DNA of 38,907 nucleotides from Saccoglossus kowalevskii (taxonomy: Eukaryota > Hemichordata > Enteropneusta > Harrimaniidae): the NCBI RefSeq assembly GCF_000003605.2, contig NW_003122914.1:1-38907 (forward strand), written 5' to 3'. Both the position numbers and the translations under genes were made by a program. Positions within the stretch are counted from its first letter, which is position 1. Each line of letters starts with the position of its first letter. Positions 30,955 to 38,907 of this stretch are shown here, one piece after another. The notes beneath the pieces were generated by a model that was not told the origin of the DNA, did not search any database, and worked only from the letters and a program-made list of their open reading frames with translations.

Positions 30955-32049
30955 GTCTTGCTTTCTAGGATGCTTGTCATCAAAATATATTGTTACTATA
31001 TCCTATTCTCAGTGTTCATCAAATTAGGTTTATTATTATCTCTCTCTTTATTGCTGTTATATTTATAGTTAAAGATTTGTTAAATCTCAAATATTCCACT
31101 AATTTAAATGTATGAAGACTATGAACACATGTTATAAGCTATTCAGATTAAAAAATATAATTGACATGTGTATTGTTGTAATGCATTTATTTTTCTAATG
31201 TAGGGAATGCAAATGCATTAAGGAGTCAATTCAGTGTTTGAGTAAATAAAGGCTTATAAGTGTGGGTGATTAAGTATGGATCTTATTACTAGTTCCCGTC
31301 AAACGTAGTCCGAAACAAGCTTATGTTTTGGGTTTGTTGCATCCATGCATTCGTCATCATTTTACAGAGATGCCTGGACAGATTTTCATCAAAGCTGGTA
31401 CAAAGACAAGTCATAATGGGAGACATGTGCACATCGATTTATTTTTGATTTGGTTGACCTTTGACTGTCCCAAAAATCAACATTTGGACATGTCATCAAC
31501 CGTTTCTCGGATATGCCTTGGCCGATTTCATTCAAACTTGGCATTGACATAATTCATGGTGGGTTACTGTTGCACGTCTTTCGATTCAAAATGGTGGACT
31601 GGTGGTAATTTTGTTTTTCACAGAGATTGTACACATTGACATTTTACAGAGATTGTACACATTTGGGTAAAATTATTCAAACTGTGGAAACAGGACGGAA
31701 GCTAAGCCATAGCAAGATTTAAATACAAAGAAGTTTCCTGATTCTGTTCTAAACTTTTTGGGGTTTTGAATTTCCCATGATGTATCATTGGGAAGAAAAG
31801 ATGTATAATAATAAGGTTATTACACGGATACCGCAAATTATGCACTCATACAGTACGCCGTCGCATCGACCTCCACTGCGTGTCGGTCTATACTTCGGCT
31901 GAACTGTCTTTGTGCATACTTTACGCTGAAATTACGGTATAACCTCATATTATTATAAACTATACCACAGGGAGCCCAGGAACTATAATCAACTGTACGT
32001 AGTCCATAAGAACTAGACAAGGGATGAAGACTCCAGCGAGCTCATATTT
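30955..32049. other. 3' flank of the unknown coiled-coil gene with a decayed repeat
   Basis: 31360-31640 carries ATGCCTGGACAGATTTTCAT and ATGCCTTGGCCGATTTCATT phrases of the same family as 15840-16500. The rest is AT-rich unique sequence. The frames at 31328-31552 and 31838-32020 have no support. Confidence 0.5.
31245..31250 (+). terminator. AATAAA poly(A) signal for the unknown coiled-coil gene
   Basis: A canonical AATAAA lies 294 bases after the stop at 30951, in AT-rich sequence. I noted no earlier canonical signal on this strand between the stop and this site. Confidence 0.4.
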
Positions 32050-32383
32050 TTTAAACTCGAAAAAACAGTCAAACAGAATGAAAAATAAAAAAATAAATCA
32101 AGAACCAGTTGAGCGAGGCTAACCGAGTCGTAACCTCGGTGTGGTTTGTAACCAGTCAAGTGATTGGTTGTTGACACATTCAGAATTGGCCACGCCTCCT
32201 ATTGTGCTGTGCGTTCGGGACAACCGTTAATTACTTGTAAATGGAGTCAATTTTTGTAGTTTTCTTGATTTATTCTGCAGATATCAGTAATATATAGGTA
32301 TGGCTTTGGCGAAATTTGAAAGAGCAGTCAATATTCTTCACGCTGGTATTTTTTCAGATTTGAACTGTTTTTTCGAGTTTAAA
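32050..32383. mobile_element. 334-bp element with perfect 20-bp terminal inverted repeats
   Basis: TTTAAACTCGAAAAAACAGT at 32050-32069 is repeated exactly, inverted, at 32364-32383. The TTAA inside each end could be the target duplication of a piggyBac-like non-autonomous element whose own repeat is ACTCGAAAAAACAGT. There is no coding frame. The element sits directly against the left edge of duplicated arm B. Confidence 0.75.
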
Positions 32384-32388
32384 CAATC

Positions 32389-34765
32389 TGAGTCTTGCCG
32401 ATAACATTTTGGTTCAAATAACCTTTCCACAAAACCGGAAGTTGTAACAACGCTTTTGGCCGTTGTGTGTCGCCGTTTTGAACTACAAGTACATCATTTA
32501 AACCTTATAGTCGGGGAAATTCACTCGCATTAAATTGCGTTCGCCATGCTAGGCAATCAAAAAAATTATTTGCACTAAAGTACGTTCAAGACATGCACGT
32601 TCTCATGACGTTGTCATAGCATAAACACGGGGTTTATTCTCGCTCACTAGAATTAAAAAATGATTGGGGTCGACACCGTAGCTAACGCCGCGGTAAGTAA
32701 TCTCTCACCTCTAAGGGTATAATTGTCGTCAAAATAATTTACGTTCCAAATTTTGCTTTTCTGGCGTCTCTAATAAATAAGCTACTAGTATATCACCGCT
32801 GGGCTGAATCAATTATCACCCCAAGAACGGATGATTGGGCGAAAATCATCATTTTTTTTTTGACCTCGACATTTTTCGCTCAGCCATTCACGGTAAATTT
32901 TGATTCCCCGGGCGCAGTCTAATAAATTACCTATCTAAGCGCTGGACTAAATCATTCATATCGCCAAATAAATATGGAAGAATGGGCGAACATTCGCCGT
33001 GATATTGCATTACATTGCGTTTTTGTTCAATTTTGTTTCAAAGGCTGCAGTCGCACAGGGATAACCAGAACGTTGAAAACTTCGTCGTGAAATTCACGTT
33101 ACGTTTTCGAATTCCCTCAAATTTGTTTTTATCTTTGTCATCAGAGTGAATTACAAAATTAATAAGTGTTCCCCGGGAATCTTCGCCGATATATTCACTC
33201 GGAAAAACAATGGCAATAAGACTTGATTTCAAGGACGCAGGTCGTTCAGATCGAACGATTTCAATGTATGTCTAGAAATATGGTAACGTTGTCACTTTAG
33301 TGAATATATAGAACATGTCCTATCCAAATAAAGGATATTGATATGCCAAATGAACAACTCCGTACTGGAACGTCTTCAGTATAAAAAGTCCTCTACTCTC
33401 CGAAATTTGACAGTGGCAACTAGTCCAAAATGGACTTCCTTTTCAACGCGCCTTTAATGTAATCACAGTGTTGAGGGACTGTGATGTAATGTTGACGTCG
33501 CCTTATGTAAAAACAGACATTCAGTCTCAAACAACTGAGCAAATGGATGGGAATATCAGTTAAATCAATCATGAAAACTAATGGTTCGATTGATGGCCGG
33601 AATAGCTTTATTGTTCCTTTCTATGCAATTGTGATACTCAATTTCTATGTGTAAAATATCGCCGGTATGGACAGCGACGGCTGACAGACTATTTTGATTC
33701 TATAAGCTTTCTTGACACGGGCAACTAACTTTTATCTTTTTTTTTTTTTTTTTACTATTCTGACTTTTTCTCGGTCGAATTTTACACTGATAAGTAAATA
33801 TTAAGTAAACGATCCGGCGCATATTCAACATAAGATTTTGGATAACAGGTAGGACCAGAAGGTAGCGTCAACATATAGCATTAATGGGCAATTGTCATTT
33901 AGTGAAAATCCTTTTTTTTAAATCTCATTTATTAGGATTTCAGCATGAAGCAACACGTTATCATTATAGCAAGAAAATTAAATAATTTCTTTTGTCCAGG
34001 TTGTATAATGGATTCAATAATTAATATATCATGGATATTTTTGTAAAGTGTACCTTTATGTATTACCGGTAAAATATGCACACCAATAAACTGATAAAAA
34101 CCTCAAATGCAACCATAGTACACATACAGAGTAAACACAATTATCGAGAGTGATTTAGGATTACCGGTAGTTAAAATGTTGCCAACATGATGTGAAATTA
34201 TATATAATTGGTGGTGGGAATTACCAAGCAATTTTAAAAAATAATCAACACATATTTTCGTAAAAAGCACTAGCCGTGAAATACACCCATCATTGTCGCC
34301 GATGGAATATTTTATTTTGCAATTTATTAATTTAATTTTGTTTTATTGCAACACATTAGTGACCCCTCGCTAAATCGCGGGTGTCGGGATCCAAGCAAAA
34401 ACGCGACGTATCAGGGTTTGTGAGAGGGGGATTCATGCGTTGAAAACGGATAAATAGGACATATACACACATGTGTTCTTAGTAAGTTTTCTTTACTGTA
34501 AAACATCACAGCTTCCATCCCCACATGGATTAAAATATGCAATCATAGTACACATGCAAAGTAAACAGAATTATGTGAATTTGCATTGGTGGTGGGAATT
34601 TCCATGCCAGTTTATAAAATCGTGAACAAATATTTTGTAAATAACACTAATTCTAATTAGGTGTATCATTTATGCATATAATTACATATTTCATATACTT
34701 TGTATCATTTTAATTATACATGGTATCAACACGAAAGCCAAACATCGCGAAAACCAACCATTGCG
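32389..34765. repeat. Duplicated segment, arm B (intergenic)
   Basis: Collinear with 20644-24150 but lacking the MITE (empty site at 32643-32646) and the hairpin-headed element. In place of the latter it has about 250 bases of different sequence (roughly 33905-34150). The near-identity of short landmarks with many substitutions between them suggests an old duplication or two copies of a long non-coding mobile element. A T-tract of 17 lies at 33737-33753. Confidence 0.9.
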
Positions 34766-36985
34766 AAGTTCTCATTCATACATAACAAATATATTCTGAG
34801 ATTAACCTATCTACCAGTGGGCTCTTTACCGAGACCTGAATACAGGTTAGTGTCCTTTGTGTACGTGACTAATTTCATTTTGTACGCCTTTATAATAAGT
34901 AGGTTAACAAGACATCCAATCATATATTGCATCCAATAGATTCTTGTATTAACCTAATACGTACGTACCTAGGCAACGTAATACACAACTCTTTCCACCG
35001 ACTCGTTAATCTGGACATCAAAGTATATGACTTATTATTTCCATACTTCTCGGTCATAATTTCCCTCTGGGTATATTTCTTCCGATAAAATTTGAAAGTC
35101 ACTAAATCTGACATCTGAATATATTTTGTTCGTTATTTAAGCCAAAAAAACTTATTAACTTCTTTGGATTCTGTTAACATATAATGAGCGGAAATTACAA
35201 TACTAACCTACAGGACCTTTACGACCTTACATCTGTGGAGTGTTTTAGATAAACATTGGCGTGTTGTCATCGATTTTGAAATATTGCACTCAGATCGGTA
35301 GACTTGGTGTCGCCGACATCGACAGCACTACCAACTCACGATATCATACACGCTGCGTGATTACTCAGTTCGCCTGCTGTCGCTTAGATGGCAGAGATGG
35401 AAAATCGTCAGAGTTCGTCCAGAAATTGTGAAAATGTTTTGAACGTAAATTATTCGTCGAAGTTTCAAAAGCAGTCAGTGTTTCGAAACCCACAATTTGC
35501 CAGAAGTGGCAGTTTAGACAGTGGATTATATTGGGTTCGACGAAACCAACTCTACGGGTTCGACTACAAACTGATAAGAACAACACCAATGTTTATAGTA
35601 ACGCAGTAATCAACTTCAGAAGTATACGTATATTTTGTTCAAAGTTTCACTGTAACTACTGAGCAGAAAATATCTGAGGGTTTCACTACATTTTAAATCA
35701 CGCAAAAGTGACACAAAACTGATTCTCGAAGGTAAACAAGTTAAGATGATAGAAATGACTAGTAAGCCCATATAAATATATACGTACCCCTGGAGTCACA
35801 TCGAGATACCCGTTTCCATGATGTTGTATCCATTAGCATTCGCCCATGTTTTCCTAAATGTTTCAAAATTTTTCGTTATATGTTGTTTCCTTGAAGAATC
35901 CGTCTTCCTGGATGATAAATAAAAATACACAGACAGAATACATGATAATACTAAGCCAAAATCACTTGTACGATACTAACTGAGTAAAATTATGGATATA
36001 TGTTATTTTTTTAAAATAATATCATGTAATATATATATACATTGTTGCATATGCTTAGCAAGAACATCCTTATATTTGATCCCATGTGTGTTCAATGTGG
36101 ATTAGTATTACATGGGTTAAAAATTTAAGGGAACAAAATCTGCAACTCGTGCCCCTTAATATATTGATCTATTTATTCCTCTAAGCTGATTGAGTCTCGA
36201 GGTAGATGCAAAATGCTCCCGAGGGAAATCATTGGTTAGGTTGGCTACCAGAAAACGTATGGTTTATTTTATGTACGTGGTATACGTGCGCAATTTGTGT
36301 ATTGGGCCGAACCATTTGCAGTCTATATAAGTCCATGGGGGTGCATGGATGCCGGTAATTGGGCATTCAATTTTCCTATTTAGGGCAGTGTGTTTGGCGT
36401 ATCTTGAATTTTCAAGGTGAATGTTCCGGCAAAGCACTCCGGTTGTGGAGGGAGAAATGTCCGAACGAAACAACACCGTGCAGGACGGCCGCGATGGTTT
36501 GACGTAGCCTTGTACAATTTTTCTAGAGCCATGGTTCGATTGTGTGTGTGCCTATGCCGTATATAATTTATCTAAGTGTTAATTCGACAGCTTATCAATA
36601 TTATATTGTCATTCGTGGAATAAATGGAAAGGTTTCTGCTTCGACATATCTAAATGTATTGAATCCCAATGTAATAAAATTCTAGTATAAGAAATATTCA
36701 TTATAACAAATTACGTGTTTGCATTGGGGAGCATAACTATTTGCCAAGTAAATTCATTTTAACAAAAAGCCATAAACTAATAGTAATGATAACAATAATG
36801 ATACGAAGACGGGTTCAGCCGTAATTACGTGTTCGTCTTCGCCTCACATTATTGTTTAAATAACAGAGATGTGCGCAATAGTCGACGAGAAGGGGTAAAT
36901 TATCACATAATAATGAGTAGTGCAGAATTCGTATACCTCCAAACAATTAAAAGTATATGTAGCGGTAAGCTTTTGAAGCACGAAA
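34766..36985. other. Intergenic sequence around the candidate exon at 35388
   Basis: Apart from the possible exon at 35388-35444 no gene is supported. TATATAA at 36324-36330 is an isolated TATA-like match without other promoter elements. Confidence 0.45.
35388..35444 (+). CDS. Possible first coding exon of a further plus-strand gene
   Basis: An ATG is followed by 19 codons (MAEMENRQSSSRNCENVLN) and a plausible GTAAAT donor in phase 0. If unspliced, the frame continues to a TAA at 35607-35609, 73 residues in all. The surrounding 35250-35600 stretch is less AT-rich than its neighbours, as expected near a gene start. No downstream exon was identified and the Kozak context is weak, so this is only a candidate. 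Confidence 0.25.
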
Positions 36986-37295
36986 TCGAGTAGTTAGCGC
37001 AAGTCGACGACACTCACAAGCAATTGACATGCAATAACACGCGCATAGGTAATTTTTCAAATGACGACTCGTAACTACTTTGTTTTTTAAGCTACTCTTA
37101 TAAATGTGGACAAACACTGAATATTGCTGATTCACGAGTAATCTTTTTTTCCCGCACTGTTCCCCCAAGGTTATCGCCTGTTAACTGGATATCATATTGT
37201 ACCTGTTGTCCAATGAGAAAGCCCCATCGCCGCATACGGTAGTATTATGTATAACAGTGCGCCATCGATTCTACTTACGGCATCTGGAGGTAAAT
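36986..37295. repeat. ~310-bp direct repeat, copy 1
   Basis: From about AGTAGTTAGCGCAAGTCGAC to ACTTACGGCATCTGGAGGT the sequence matches 38597-38907. Shared phrases include CACTCACAAGCAATTG, ACAAACACTGAAT, TTGCTGATTCACG, GTCCAATGAGAA and ATTATGTATAACAGTGCGCC. The spacing is about 1.6 kb. Confidence 0.9.
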
Positions 37296-38596
37296 GCCTT
37301 CATACATATTTCAGTAGATGCTTGGTATATGATCTTATGGGATTAATATCAGTATTTGTTCTCAAGGTTCCTATGGTAACTGTAAGTCAGTCATTTAAAC
37401 ACAATTGTGGCGATAAACAAATTTGATTTGTATTGCATGAATGGAATCAGATAGGGAATATTATAAATGATGTCAGCTGCCCCGATGTTCTAGTATTTCT
37501 GCTCGCAGTTAAATCGCATATGTTACCTCGGTTGCTGGTAAAGCAGTACGTCTTAGTTTACGTGGAAGGTTGGTGTACGAAGCACTTTGTTACTCACACA
37601 GGTATGTTCAGTGTCTGTACGTACGAAAACGTATCGTAATGTAATATGATCACCATCTTCAACCATTCTGTATAGAGTATAAGCCGTATATGATGTGTTC
37701 TGTAAAACGTGCACTACTTCCGTTGGCGTCTGTATTGCAGAATTCATCATTTATGGTTTCGAATACATGATTAAACATGAAAGTATATCAATCAAATGCC
37801 CGTTGTTTGGGTATATTTTACTGCTTTTAACGTTTACGTAATTCTCTTTCGATTTTGAGTAGCGCAACTCGCTAAAACATCTGAGCAAACCATTTGTATT
37901 AAGGTATAGGTCGTAGGCAGCTCTAACAATATTCGTGCATCCTTAATGCTTTTGTCCCATACTTACAATTTCGTAATTCCACCACAAGTGGAGCACAGTC
38001 TTTGTATATATATTCAAGGTTTCGATATTCGATATAAAAGTTTGAAAGATTTGCACTGGGTAAAAGATAATATAAATAACTATTTCTTTTTTATTTGTAT
38101 TGTACAGTCAGTTTAAACTTGAATAGCTCCTAAGGTTTTGCTTTATGTCATGTGAAATTTACATGCTATGTCGATGTCTTGTCGTTAGTATGCTTTGTTC
38201 TATTATACAAATATGGTATTATTTTAAAAATCTTACTCAAATATTTAACATAGTATCATAAAAATAACTGGATACACTTATCTGGATAAATAGTGTGACA
38301 AATTTCTAATTAAATGGACACTAATTTTGTGAGCTGTTTATTTTTGAAACTTTCGAAATCGAGATAATACCAAATTTAAAGCATGAACATCTACCTTAGC
38401 TTTCCTTAGCTTTTCAAGGATACTTTTAGATATTTTAAATTATTTTTTTGTTTGTTTATGTACCAGTTCCGAAATGTTAACTGTCGTTGCACTTCAACAC
38501 CCTTCTCATATATTTCTGTTACATCGTTGTAATACTGTCTTACCTGATTTCTAATCAAAATAATAAAAATACTTTTGAAGAAAGAAATCAACTGAG
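37296..38596. other. Spacer between the ~310-bp direct repeats
   Basis: About 1.3 kb of AT-rich sequence without a supported gene. If the flanking repeats are terminal repeats this would be the element's interior, but it encodes nothing recognisable. Confidence 0.45.
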
Positions 38597-38907
38597 TGGT
38601 TAGCGCAAGTCGACAACACTCACAAGCAATTGTCATGCGACAACACACCCATGATAGGTGATTTTTCAGATGACGACTCGAAATTGCCTTCTTGTTTCAA
38701 CTGCTCTTACAAATGTGTACAAACACTGAATGTTGCTGATTCACGCGCGATTGTTTGTTCTGTGCCCCCCCCCCCAAACTGCTAGGTTATCGTCTGATAA
38801 CTGGATAGCATGTTGTACCAGTCGTCCAATGAGAACGCTCCGTCGCAGCGTACGGTACTATTATGTATAACAGTGCGCCATAAATTCGATTTACTGTATC
38901 GAGAGGT
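38597..38907. repeat. ~310-bp direct repeat, copy 2 (runs to window end)
   Basis: Second copy of the segment at 36986-37295, same orientation. It contains a C11 tract (38765-38775) where copy 1 has CCCGCACTGTTCCCCC. The copy reaches the window edge, so its right boundary is unknown. Confidence 0.9.

Noticed and set aside
36324-36330. TATATAA as a promoter
   Set aside because: An isolated match in AT-rich DNA with no initiator or downstream coding exon.
36986-37060. tRNA-like GTTAGCGCAAGTCGAC as a SINE head
   Set aside because: It vaguely resembles a D-arm/A box, but no matching B box (GGTTCGANTCC) or cloverleaf could be found.

Overview
The window looks like animal nuclear DNA. It is AT-rich, its coding sequence is broken by GT-AG introns, there are no operons or bacterial ribosome-binding sites, and most of the length is satellite, transposon-derived or unique non-coding sequence. 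The one gene I recognise, the Rab11 exchange factor SH3BP5, exists only in animals. Hairpin-headed dispersed repeats, small inverted-repeat transposons and many minisatellites suggest a marine invertebrate, but I cannot name the phylum.

Layout. 1-3128: about 3.3 copies of a ~940-bp tandem repeat. Each full copy carries, on the minus strand, a degenerate 5S rRNA-like segment ending in a T-run. 3127-5095: a 49-bp minisatellite interrupted by a short antisense fragment of 28S rRNA. 5096-6465: AT-rich spacer. 6466-12687 (minus strand): a complete seven-exon SH3BP5 gene encoding 415 residues. Its first intron holds a 26-bp minisatellite (9330-10231) and a 93-bp tandem repeat (10425-11020). 12700-18000: intergenic, mostly decayed repeats. 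18067-18303 (minus): an isolated exon-like reading frame of unknown identity. 18910-30951 (plus): a four-exon gene with agreeing splice phases that encodes an unrecognised, basic, coiled-coil protein of 140 residues. Its introns contain one arm of a duplicated ~3.5-kb segment, a 407-bp miniature transposon, two hairpin-headed repeat elements, a triplicated ~145-bp repeat next to exon 3, and a promoter/LTR-like module. 30955-38907: intergenic, with a 334-bp inverted-repeat element, the second arm of the duplicated segment, a possible first exon at 35388, and a ~310-bp direct repeat spaced 1.6 kb apart.

The two supported genes are on opposite strands and their 5' ends face each other across about 6.2 kb. 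I see no sign that they act in one pathway. The main points of interest are the ribosomal-RNA-derived segments inside two adjacent satellites, the unrecognised small coiled-coil gene, and the paired repeat segment that provides an empty site for the miniature transposon.
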